64,000 bases of DNA from Ancylostoma caninum (taxonomy: Eukaryota; Nematoda; Chromadorea; Rhabditida; Ancylostomatidae). The stretch covers positions 1,054,001-1,118,000 of the forward strand of contig JBAJFG010000126.1 in NCBI GenBank assembly GCA_037903475.1, given 5' to 3'. A program made the position numbers and the translations under genes. The stretch's first letter is position 1; the number at the start of each line of letters is the position of its first letter. Below are positions 12,407 to 23,864 of the stretch, one piece after another. The notes under the pieces were generated by a model. That model had not been told where the DNA came from. It was given only the letters and a program-made list of their open reading frames with translations, and made no database searches.

Positions 12407-12870
12407 TCATACAAGGACAATCCATTTCCGCTGAAGATGCTTCTCGAAGTCTTCTCCTTTAGTCTCGATTGATACCTTCAGTTGCTTTCCGAATGCGCCA
12501 CCAGTTGGTGGTAGAAAGCTGATATCTGTCTCGCTCCATTCCCTTGGGATCGTTGCCTTGAGGAAATTTACACCTTTGGGCCTAGCCATGCACCTTGCCC
12601 TCCATATAGCTTCAAAGAAATTATCCCACACGGCTAAGATCAACGGATTGGAAGGCCACTGATCACAGAATGCGAGAGTGAATTCGGAGAGGTTATTAAG
12701 GGCTCAATCATGTTGAGAATCGAATCATTGTTTGTCAATGTGCTTTTTCCTCAACAAAAGCACTAAATCTCGTAATTTAGCATCCGCATCGAAACTTGCG
12801 ACATTATCCGCAAAACTTGTCACGAAAAACTGCGGACTAGACCACCTCAAGCCAGTTCAGCACATAACAT
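12407..12870 (-). pseudogene. Decayed coding remnant inside copy A
   Basis: The minus strand carries natural-looking protein fragments separated by stops. One spans about 12.77-12.86 kb and includes FADNVASFDADAKLRDL. Another at 12.41-12.70 kb includes CDQWPSNPLILAVWDNFFE and ends at a stop near 12407. The same fragments, more degraded and split by an insertion, occur in copy B at about 19.68-20.81 kb. I infer a dead transposon-encoded protein. The family is not recognised. Confidence 0.4.
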
Positions 12871-12965
12871 GAGAGGCGAGATGATTCACCGCCCTCTTCC
12901 TTGAGATATTGTCAAACAAGCAGTTGTCTTCGTTTCTGCAGATTGCACCCTGCCCTACCCGGGGT

Positions 12966-13025
12966 GAGTTTAAAGGCAGCACCCACGGAAATTTTCGACC
13001 TCGAGATTCCGGCACAGTTTGGGGT
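12966..13025 (+). repeat. End of TTAA-associated repeat family in copy A
   Basis: The motif TTTAAAGGCAGCACC followed by CGGAAATTTTCGACCTCGA matches the terminal inverted repeat of the element at 31446-32219. The same single end lies at about 20.97 kb in copy B and at about 4.47 kb. No matching right end was recognised nearby. Confidence 0.5.
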
Positions 13026-15874
13026 AACGGCGTGCGCTGAATACTGCCACAGTGCCAAAAACAGTTGAAGCCTTCAAAATCCCCGTTTTCTGTAATCTCT
13101 TAATTCATCGCTTTCGAGCGCTTGGGACGAGTTAAGCGACTTATTCGGTGTGGACCGATCCAAAAGAGGTCGATATCGCTGCCTTCTTTGTCAGCTGTTT
13201 TGTTGGTAAAGTCAGTCTTTTGCACTGTTTTGCGGTGTTTCTAAAGGTAATGAGAAAAATAAAGAAAACATATTCGGAAAAGATTGCATAACCAGTCAAG
13301 GTGTTGCAAAAACACTAACCAATTCTGAAATGATACCAAGACGAAGGAATTCGAAATTGAAATAACTGACGAAAATCAGGTCACACTAGCTTACCGAACA
13401 ACAAAACAATTAGATTTGTAGTAAATTAACAAGTAGAAAATTCTGCTATGGTAGACAGTGGGAAAAGGAAGAGCTAAACAGTAAAAGGGAGCTTCATAAT
13501 CTCAAGAAAAGAAATGGCTGACCACATGATCAGTTGGCAGCAATACTCCACTGCCGGTGGAACTCGATCGAACGACCCCACGCTGATCGTGCTTATCCAG
13601 GATCTTGGATATTCAACTAGTTATACCTTAGAAACGGTTCACTTTTCTATGCCATTCTTTTGTAGAATTGTTGGGACAGTTGCTGAGGTTCCGCAACGAT
13701 AAAAATCTCAGACACAAAAGTTTTTGTTGGCGGTGCCATTAACGGAAGGTGGCTGCGCTAAGTTACTTCAAAAATGTTCTCTTCAACAAGTCCTACCTTT
13801 CTCACCTATTTTGTTGGTGTGTTGCCTCAAAACATTCATTAGCTGCGCAGCCCAGTTGATGTCCCACGATCTTCTGGATCTTTTTAAGAGATGATTGAGA
13901 CAGAAGCTGCTCAGTTGATCGAACTGTTACGGACAATCATCTTCTTGCCAATGGCAATTACACGTCAACTTGCTATGCTGGTATTCTTGAAGTGGAAAAA
14001 TATGATCTCTCACCCTTTGCTTGTGGCCGTACATGCAAAAAATCCAAAAAAAAACCCACAACCCATTCGACAATTCCAATATAGCATGGGATCCCTGGTC
14101 TACGAGAGGAGAAATTGCAGAGCGATAAAGACATCGCCGTTTGGTTTCGGAAGAAAAGTGATGAGGAACAAAGCTTCATGTTATTCACAGATGCAGTCAC
14201 ATGCCATATCGTTGCATAAGATAGCTGACAGCTACTTTTTTTTAAATATTCAAATAAAATCGATCCAAGCCTAACAGCTACCCTGTATTTTTTCGGTTCC
14301 AGGAGACAACCACTGTCCGTTCATCCCTGAGAACACACTGTTTTGAACAATGTTTTCCGTAGTTCCCTTCCACTAATCTACCACTTTTTTTCACATTTAG
14401 CCCCAACACCTTTTCAGCTGTAATGATGTCGGGGGTTTCGGGGGTTTTTGGGGTGCATTCTGCTAATTTTCTTAAACTTTTCCTTCTATTTATTATTTAT
14501 TCGGTCGACATGTCATAAATATGAGGTGGTGCTATTAATAAAACACAAATGAAATATAAGGCAAGCTTGTCCATCTACCGTGGGAAGTCCTCCCAACCTT
14601 TTTCGCTTTTTTTCGCTTCACACTTGTTTTCGCGTTTTTGTTTTTTTTTTATTCAGTCGTAACAAAAATCTTCTGATCAATGTTGTGCTTATAGTAATAA
14701 GATACTCTCTGGGAACGATTATAAGCAATAGGCACTAGACGTAAAAAGATGTAATTGTATAACATTAACAGTTTATTCCAGCATAACTTCTAGATTGACA
14801 GTCATGCTTCTCACTATGCAGTGCCAAAGTGGCTTTCTTCTGTGTCCTAATGAAGTGCCCGTCTTGATTTGTTTCCTGACTAAACAGTACCATGACTCAG
14901 CAAATACTAAGTAAAAAATAAACAAATGAAAATAATAGCCCTGAGCCTTTTATCATCGAATCTTATCTGAGAATTGCACATTGTTGTTCAAGACTATAAT
15001 TTTCTCGGATACTTTCCTGGCGTTTCCCGATAAAGGAAAGCAAAAAAAAGCCGGGAGCGTTTGTGAGAATTCTCCCATATAGTCAGGGTTGGGTTGCATA
15101 AACAGCCTGAAACGACCTTTGATGTCTCACAAACTGCAGCACTATATCATAGGTTGAACTCCTCATTTTTTTCGTACAATTGAAGGTTATCATTCGAGTG
15201 GCCAATGTCTCTATCATCTCTGACCCTGTTATCTATTTTTTTTCAAATTTGCTTTGGCTAAACTTTGGGGTGTTTGTTAACTAATTCTCCGTTGAATTGT
15301 TGTTGTGACTTCAGTGGCTGTTTCACGGCTTTTCTATGGCTATCTTTTCCCTTGCATCTCGAAAAATTCCCCACCAACTTTGTCCATCACATAATTGATG
15401 GAGTGGTCACGAGAATCATATGAAATTTGTGCTCCTGCTGCCATTTTACGCTCCTGCTACAGCTGGGAAGCTGATGTAAGTCAGCTTCATCCAGCGTCGC
15501 CTCAAGTGACACCTTCAGGGAAAAAAGTCTGTACTATGTGTTAATTAATACATGGGAAAGAAATAAAAGAATATACCCGTAAAATATAATTACCGAATAG
15601 AAACGCTTCCTACTCGTATATGTTATGATGAAAGTAATCTATGAATAGTTTGGAATACTTGGTAGCTCCTTCACCCGAAGTGATTTTCAAATAATTAAGC
15701 AGCGATATGAAAGATTAGTAGCTAGGAGCAAATTATAGAGAAAAAAAAAGAAAAAATTAAGGTTGACATCAAGCCATTACATATCCGTGTAGGAACACTT
15801 CTGTGTTGGGTTATTCATGGGAGACGGTCCTCCTGGACCGCTGTAATTAAGGGCCATATTATAGCAGCGCTGTG
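13026..15874. other. Non-coding part of copy A
   Basis: No exon or RNA gene was recognised. Open frames here are short, show no family motif, and recur unchanged in copy B because the DNA itself is nearly identical. Confidence 0.4.
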
Positions 15875-16308
15875 GTCGGGGTCGGCAGAATTTCAGTACA
15901 ATTCACAAGCTGATGAATTCAACGCCATAGAGTATTTTAATTTAAATAAATCTGTAATTTCTGAAAAAGTTGACTACTTTAAGAAATAAAGTAGGAGTTA
16001 TTTGACAAGCTAATTACGATTTTGACATCTATTTTGTATCGTAACGCCATTTTTGAAAGGTACCAGGTGTATACAGTCAATATTATACTTCTCATAATCT
16101 TCTCAGATTTTGCAAGCGGGGATTATTTGACTTTCTCATTAACGTAGTATATGCAATCTGGAAATAGAATAGGTGGAATAAAACATACCTTCAGAAAATT
16201 TATATGCAAAGTATTGGGGAAAAATATTACACGCCTACTGATCTACAAGCTCAAAGCGATTCCAATTCCAACTGATTTTGTGTACCAAACTCCAGGATGA
16301 CTATATTA

Positions 16309-16578
16309 CAGTGGCGGACGCAGGGGGGGGGCGCGCCCCCCCCCGAGAATGGGTCGCCAAATTTTCGAAATTACTTTACAATACAAATAAAAATCTTGTG
16401 TTAGTTTATTTTTAATTGTTTATTTTTATTATTATTTTTAATATATTTTTTATTTATTGTTTATTATTATAATTAATATTATTATTAATTTTATTTTCCG
16501 TCTGGGTCCCCAAAACGGCGGAGACCCCACTTTTCTTCCCACGCCCCCCCTCCCGCCCACTTTCTGCGTCCGCCACTG
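16309..16578. mobile_element. hAT-like miniature element with 8-bp target duplication
   Basis: The termini are CAGTGGCGGACGCAGG and its complement, flanked on both sides by CTATATTA, a perfect 8-bp target-site duplication. The interior begins with G and C runs and continues as AT-rich low-complexity sequence. There is no coding capacity. The 8-bp duplication and CAGTGGCGG ends match hAT-type elements by general knowledge. Relatives lie at 45.2-45.4 kb and 51.6-52.1 kb, with a possible fragment at 62.4 kb. Confidence 0.8.
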
Positions 16579-16814
16579 CTATATTACGGTACAAAATGAA
16601 CATGATCTTCGTGTTCGGCATGTCACATAACCGCCGCGTACAAATTTTCATTAATTTACGCAAGATTTACGGCAGAGTATGCCGATTTAGTTTGTTGAGT
16701 TGTGGCCACGCCCCTTCCATTGTCTGCCAAAAGCTTATCCCCAGGTCATGGCAGAAATCCTTTGAACCGTACTGCGGCGGCGCCACGTAGGCACGTGCAA
16801 TGATGTTACACATA

Positions 16815-18309
16815 CAGTAGCGAGCAAAAAGATTGCAACTTTTGGTTTTCCATCTGTAACTTTCTTCAAAGCAGAGTATGGGCGTTCAAATTTCTGCAGG
16901 AGTTGTATATACTTATGAGAGATAGGAAAAACTAGACTCTTCTCACTTCACGGGTTTTTTCTGTTTTTGTTTTCAAGAAAAATCTATTTTTCAGAAGTCG
17001 AAATCTCTAATTCGGCACCATCGACAGTGTCTCGCGAAATGATGTCTATCGCTGGGATCTGACCAGGCTTCGGTTCCTTGCTGCAGAATCAACCCGAATA
17101 CGCTGAAAAATGTGCATCCGTACACCACTGGTTGACTTCCGCGCAGTCTATTTGAGATTGCTTCAGCAGTGATCTTCTATGAATGTTTCTGTCAGCCTTG
17201 CTTCTTCTATCAGCCCTGTTTAGAAAAGAAAGGTGCTGCTTACAGTCCCACAAGTTTAGTTACGAGTATTCGGCTCCAATGCATTTTGTTGCTCCCTCGG
17301 AATTCCGAAATAACCCTGCTAATTTCAGTGCAGCCAATTGTGCACATCACGGACAGTGAGTTTTGGAATTTTTTCTGTCTCGTGAAGGAAGACACTTAGA
17401 TGATCCCATAAGTAAAGAAGATTCTCCAGAATTCCTGGAATATTGCCGTCCGCATGACGGTTAATGCCGCCCGGATTATCGGAAGGGGACTTCTCGAAGT
17501 GAACAGAACCGGTCACTAACACGAGTGCACGTGCCCCTATGCTCCACACACGTATTTTCACAGTTAAACTGGAGTTTTTCGCTCTGAAAATGTATCATAC
17601 TAAAGTGGCCAGTTTTCAGAGTGCCAGGTTACAGTATCCCACTTCGGTGATTTCTCGTATATTTCCTTGCACCTAGTAAGACCTACCTCATCAAATCCAA
17701 GGCGGCATGTCCGCACATGTACGGCAATATCGTAGGGAGCATCTTTATCACTCATGGGATCGTTAAGGCATCTTGAAACTTATTTTCCGCGATGCGCACA
17801 GTTGGTTGCGCTGAAATCAGCAGAAATATTTCGAAAGTCCGAGGGAGAAATGAAATGCATCGAGACCGAATCGTCGTAACTAAGCTTGTAGAACCGTCAG
17901 CAGTACCTTTCCCTTCTAAACAGAGCTGATATGAGGAGGAAGGCTGATAGAAACAATGATAGAGGATCACTGCTGAAGCAACCTTAAACAGACTTTACAG
18001 ATGTCAACCAGTGGTGTACGGATGCACATTTTTCAGCGTATACGGTTTGATTCTGGCGCCAAGAAACCAATATCTGTTCAGATACCAACGTTAGACGTCA
18101 TTTTGCGAGACATTGCCGATGGTGCCAAGTTACAGATTTCGATTCCTGCGGAACGAATTCTTCTTAGAAAAAAAGGAAAATGGTGAAATGGGCAGATTCT
18201 GACCTATCATGACTATTCACAACTCCCATAAAGATTTGGACCTCCATGCTCTGCTTTAGTTAGAGATACAGACGAAAAAGCAAAGATTGCAATCTTTCGC
18301 TCGCTACCA
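16815..18309. mobile_element. Fold-back DNA transposon with long inverted arms (copy 2)
   Basis: Same family as the element at 10771-12330. The ends are CAGTAGCGAGCAAAAAG and the complement of TGGTAGCGAGCGAAAG, flanked by TA. The two arms, of roughly 650-700 bp each, are diverged inverted copies. It sits near the left boundary of copy B, a different position from the insertion in copy A. The open frames are fragments only. Confidence 0.7.
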
Positions 18310-20060
18310 TACATAGCTAGTTGCATTACGGACTCCATTGAGCTAGCCATTCACATGGCCCATCACAGTTACCTCGTATTCCGGCGTTGGCTCCTGATTC
18401 TAGCCCGATGTTGAGCCTGAACTCCATCGTGGTAGTATAGGGTACTTTTATTTAATTTTTATTACATGAAGAGGTCATGTGAGGGGAATTGGCATAGCTA
18501 TAATACAACATACTTTTTAATACAAAATGGGGGCATGTTATTACAAAAACATTGAACCTATTCAACAATGTTTCACAAATTGTTCTACGGAACCAGATAT
18601 GAATCTATAATTTTCCTTAATGCTTTAAGACACCTATGTAAGCATTCCTGGTGTAATTTTGAGATATTCGGAACCTTCTCTGTTGACAAAAAAGAATTAT
18701 CTGATGTTATGCTTGGCTCATTGTACACAGTGTTTGACAGTTTGTTAAAATTTCATGAAACAGCATAAAATCGAATTTTCGTTTGTGATAAGATAACGAA
18801 CAAGTTAGGTGAATCATTCGGCCGAGAGGATCTGATTATAAACAATTCCACGGGTGTACGCTTTCTAATTTGTTCACATAAGCAGTTTTATGCGGGATGA
18901 ATATTTTCTCTACATCTTATACAAAGAAAGTATAATGTATCTAGTACCTTTCTGGCTATATGCAACTGACAATATGATTTTCGAAATAGTTCGTAGGCGT
19001 AGGACTTAAATTAAATTTAAAACTACATATACTTTGCAAAGGTGATTAAAAGAACGAACGAAAATGCAGAGGTCCCGGCTGTTTAACAAAATTCTCTGAT
19101 TTTCCGAAATCTGTGAATGAGCCACCACTGTTGATCATGTTTGCCTCTAATGAAAAAATCCATCGCCATCTTTAAAGGCAAGCTGTACCATGCACAATAA
19201 CTACAAGTACACTTAGAAATTTGAACATGTTGACTAAATAATCACAGTAAGTACCACTAATCAGTAACAATCACACCACTTACACCATAATATCGATCGA
19301 CAGCTTTGCAATAAAAAGAAGCACAGTCTGGCCAGCTGCTAGAACATTTGCCATCTGCTGGGAAAATGATGAGCGAACCATTCTCACCTGCAGGACTCGA
19401 AATTCACTTGGATTGCGTGAAAAAAAACAGAAGTTTCATCACATTGCTTTGTCAAAAAAAAGTGGGGCATGCTTACACACCACAGACAATGAGGATGGAT
19501 TCGAAGCGAGATTGCGACGCACGTAATGTGAGGTCACAGCGTATGGCACATTTGGCCACGCGTGACCCCAGGCGAAACCGCTTCGAATCACAGCTAAATA
19601 TGACTGTTATGTATGTATCGCTCGTTTTTTTTATATTCTACTCGAATTACATAAGTTATTGCCATGTCGTGCTCATCACCTATTTCATACAAACACAATC
19701 CATCTCCGTTCAAGATGATTTTCGAAGTCTTCACCTTTAGTCTCGATTGATATCTTCAGTTGCTTTTCGAATAAGACATCAGTTGGTCATACAAAGCTGA
19801 CATCTGTCTTGCTTCATTCCCTTGGGACCGTTGCCTTGAGGGAACTTACACCTTTGGGACTAGTCATGCACCTTGCCCTCCATATAGCTCCGAACAAATT
19901 GTCCCACATGTGGTTAAATAAATACCTGAAATTAACATCCATATTTACTCTTAAATACTTGATTCGAAGAAGCCGAGGCGAAAATCAATTCTGCGACATA
20001 AATATTCGAAGGCAGTAGTTCTGAGTCCTCAGTGTATTTGCCTTGTATTAGTTTCATTTA

Positions 20061-20630
20061 AGGGCAATTTATAGTGGGTGCGTGCGACTGACGCGCGTGC
20101 GTCAATACGATGAAGGATTGGGCTCAGTCGCATAGCAGTCGCAGCTCAGGTAGCCACTATACTCCTCGAGGAGTATAGCACCTTGCGTCGCCATCGCCGG
20201 CGACGGCGGCCGCCAATGTTGGCGACCCCTCACAATCGATACGCACCGGCGCCGCAGTCGCCAACATTGGCGGCCGCCGATCGCCAATGTTGGCGAGCAA
20301 TCGATATGCACCGACGTCACAGTCGCCAATATTGGCGGCCGCCGATCTTGGCGATCGCCAGTCGCCGGCAACGGCGGCCGCCGCCGCTCTCCGCCCACAA
20401 TCAATGCGTATCGGCCTCACAGTCGCCGGCGACGGCGATGCAAGGTGCTACAGTCCTCGAGGACTATAGCGGCATTGTCAGGCGCACGCGTTTACGGCCT
20501 AGCGGCGGCCGCGCGTTCTTTTCATTGAGGATGTACATGCCGTGTTGACCGGTCTTCATGGAAAATCCCCCTCAAATGGATGCGTGCGACTGATGCGCGA
20601 CTGACGCAAGCCGCTAGTATGAATTGCACT
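20061..20630. mobile_element. GC-rich palindromic MITE inserted in copy B
   Basis: The terminal inverted repeats are AGGGCAATTTATAGTGG and the complement of AGTGCAATTCATACTAG, followed inward by GCGTGCGACTGACGC. The flanking trinucleotides are TTA and TGA, possibly a decayed 3-bp duplication as in PIF/Harbinger elements. The interior is strikingly GC-rich, with repeated GTCGCC, TTGGCGG and GGCCGCC blocks in both orientations, and CTCCTCGAGGAG hairpins. A partial relative occurs at 57.06-57.18 kb. Confidence 0.7.
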
Positions 20631-20639
20631 TGAGATCAA

Positions 20640-20870
20640 ACGATTGGAAGGCCATTGATCACAGAATGCGAGAGTGAATTCTGAGACGTTATCAAGGGCT
20701 CAATCATATTGAGAATCGAATCATTGTTTGTCAATGTGCTTTTTCCTCAACAGAAGCACTAAATTTCGTAATTTAGCATCCGCATGAAAACCTGCGACAT
20801 TATTCGCAAAATTTGTCCCGAAAAACAGCGGATTAGACCACCTGAAGCCAGTTCAGTACATAACATGGGA
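20640..20870 (-). pseudogene. Decayed coding remnant in copy B, split by the MITE
   Basis: This is the copy-B counterpart of the minus-strand fragments in copy A. The part around the decayed CDQWPSN motif lies here, and the part after it lies at 19.68-19.91 kb, on the other side of the GC-rich insertion. Several stops and frameshifts are visible. Confidence 0.35.
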
Positions 20871-23864
20871 GGCGAGATAATTCACCGCCCACTTCCTCGA
20901 GACATTGTCAAACAAGCAGTTGTCTTCGTTTCTGCTGATTGCACCCTGCCCTACCCGGGGTGAGTTTAAAGGCAGCACCCACGGAAATTTTCGACCTCGA
21001 GATTCCGGCACAGGTTAGGGTGACCGCGTGCGCTGAATACTGCCACAGTGCCGAAAACAGTCGAAGCCTTCAAAATCCCCATTTTCTGTGATCTCTTAAT
21101 TCATCGCTTCCGAGCGCTTGGGACGAGTTAAGCGACTTATTCGGTGTGGACCGATCCAAAAAAGGTCGATATCGCTGCCTTCTTTGTCAGCTGTTTTGTT
21201 GGTAAACTCAGTCTTTTGCATTGTTTTGCAGGGTTTCTAAAGGTAATGAAAGAAAACATATTCGGAAAAGATTGTATAACCAGTCAAGGTGTTGCAAAAA
21301 CACTAACCAATTCTGAAGTGATACCAAGACGAAGGAATTCGAAATTGAAATAACTGACGAAAATCAGGTCACACTAGCTTACCAAACAACTAAACAATTA
21401 GATTTGTAGTAAATTAACAAGTAGAAAATTTTGCTGTGGTAGAGAGTGGGAAAAGGAAGAGCTGAACAGTAAAAAGGAGCTTCATAATCCCAAGAAAAGA
21501 AATGGCTGACCACATGATCAGTTGGCAGCAATACTCCACTGCCGGTGGAACTCGATCGAACGACCCCACGCTGATCGTGCTTATCCAGGATCTTGGATAT
21601 TCAACTAGTTATACCTTAGAAACGGTTCAGTTTTCTATGCCATTCTTTTGTAGAATTGTTGGGACAGTTGCTGAGGTTCCGCAACGATAAAAATCTCAGA
21701 CACAAAAGTTTTTGTTGGCGGTGCCATTAACGGAAGGTGGCTGCGCTAAGTTACTTCAAAAATGTTCTCTTCAACAAGTCCTACCTTTCTCACCTATTTT
21801 GTTGGTGTGTTGCCTCAAAACATTCATTAGCTGCGCAGCCCAGTTGATGTCCCACGATCTTCTGGATCTTTTTAAGAGATGATTGAGACAGAAGCTGCTC
21901 AGTTGATCGAACTGTTACGGACAATCATCTTCTTGCCAATGGCAATTACACGTCAACTTGCTATGCTGGTATTCTTGAAGTGGAAAAATATGATCTCTCA
22001 CCCTTTGCTTGTGGCCGTACATGCAAAAAATCCAAAAAAAAACCCACAACCCATTCGACAATTCCAATATAGCATGGGATCCCTGGTCTACGAGAGGAGA
22101 AATTGCAGAGCGATAAAGACATCGCCGTTTGGTTTCGGAAGAAAAGTGATGAGGAACAAAGCTTCATGTTATTCACAGATGCAGTCACATGCCATATCGT
22201 TGCATAAGATAGCTGACAGCTACTTTTTTTTAAATATTCAAATAAAATCGATCCAAGCCTAACAGCTACCCTGTATTTTTTCGGTTCCAGGAGACAACCA
22301 CTGTCCGTTCATCCCTGAGAACACACTGTTTTGAACAATGTTTTCCGTAGTTCCCTTCCACTAATCTACCACTTTTTTTCACATTTAGCCCCAACACCTT
22401 TTCAGCTGTAATGATGTCGGGGGTTTCGGGGGTTTTTGGGGTGCATTCTGCTAATTTTCTTAAACTTTTCCTTCTATTTATTATTTATTCGGTCGACATG
22501 TCATAAATATGAGGTGGTGCTATTAATAAAACACAAATGAAATATAAGGCAAGCTTGTCCATCTACCGTGGGAAGTCCTCCCAACCTTTTTCGCTTTTTT
22601 TTGCTTCACACTTGTTTTCGCGTTTTTGTTTTTTTTTATTCAGTCGTAACAAAAATCTTCTGATCAATGTTGTGCTTATAGTAATAAGATACTCTCTGGG
22701 AACGATTATAAGCAATAGGCACTAGACGTAAAAAGATGTAATTGTATAACATTAACAGTTTATTCCAGCATAACTTCTAGATTGACAGTCATGCTTCTCA
22801 CTATGCAGTGCCAAAGTGGCTTTCTTCTGTGTCCTAATGAAGTGCCCGTCTTGATTTGTTTCCTGACTAAACAGTACCATGACTCAGCAAATACTAAGTA
22901 AAAAATAAACAAATGAAAATAATAGCCCTGAGCCTTTTATCATCGAATCTTATCTGAGAATTGCACATTGTTGTTCAAGACTATAATTTTCTCGGATACT
23001 TTCCTGGCGTTTCCCGATAAAGGAAAGCAAAAAAAAGCCGGGAGCGTTTGTGAGAATTCTCCCATATAGTCAGGGTTGGGTTGCATAAACAGCCTGAAAC
23101 GACCTTTGATGTCTCACAAACTGCAGCACTATATCATAGGTTGAACTCCTCATTTTTTTCGTACAATTGAAGGTTATCATTCGAGTGGCCAATGTCTCTA
23201 TCATCTCTGACCCTGTTATCTATTTTTTTTCAAATTTGCTTTGGCTAAACTTTGGGGTGTTTGTTAACTAATTCTCCGTTGAATTGTTGTTGTGACTTCA
23301 GTGACTGTTTCACGGCTTTTCTATGGCTATCTTTTCCCTTGCATCTCGAAAAATTCCCCACCAACTTTGTCCATCACATAATTGATGGAGTGGTCACGAG
23401 AATCATATGAAATTTGTGCTCCTGCTGCCATTTTACGCTCCTGCTACAGCTGGGAAGCTGATGTAAGTCAGCTTCATCCAGCGTCGCCTCAAGTGACACC
23501 TTCAGGGAAAAAAGTCTGTACTATGTGTTAATTAATACATGGGAAAGAAATAAAAGAATATACCCGTAAAATATAATTACCGAATAGAAACGCTTCCTAC
23601 TCGTATATGTTATGATGAAAGTAATCTATGAATAGTTTGGAATACTTGGTAGCTCCTTCACCCGAAGTGATTTTCAAATAATTAAGCAGCGATATGAAAG
23701 ATTAGTAGCTAGGAGCAAATTATAGAGAAAAAAAAAGAAAAAATTAAGGTTGACATCAAGCCATTACATATCCGTGTAGGAACACTTCTGTGTTGTTGGG
23801 TTATTCATGGGAGACGGTCCTCCTGGACCGCTGTAATTAAGGGCCATATTATAGCAGCGCTGTG

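Larger units (their letters stand above)
9484..15874. repeat. Large direct repeat, copy A
   Basis: This block recurs as copy B at 16788-23864 in the same orientation. Both begin at TAGGCACGTGCA and end at ATAGCAGCGCTGTG, after which the sequences diverge. The left half (to about 13.38 kb) matches copy B imperfectly, with many substitutions and indels. The right half (about 13.39-15.87 kb) is almost identical, with about five visible differences in 2.4 kb. Copy A has a 1.56-kb fold-back element at 10771-12330 that is absent at that site in copy B. The block has no intact gene, only decayed coding traces on the minus strand. Confidence 0.85.
16788..23864. repeat. Large direct repeat, copy B
   Basis: Second copy of the block at 9484-15874. 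Near its left edge it holds a fold-back element (16815-18309) in place of about 70 bp of copy A. It also has an additional ~720-bp insertion (about 19.91-20.63 kb) containing a GC-rich palindromic element. From about 21.37 kb on it is almost identical to copy A with a constant offset near 7988 bp. Confidence 0.85.

Noticed and set aside
20102..20548. Long Arg/Pro/Ala-rich frames on both strands
   Set aside because: A product of the GC-rich palindromic element, with no sign of coding selection.
13514..22262. Identical proteins of 62, 127 and 75 residues at 13.5-14.3 kb and 21.5-22.3 kb
   Set aside because: The identity reflects near-identical duplicated DNA. There is no codon-level conservation argument, no domain and no splice structure.
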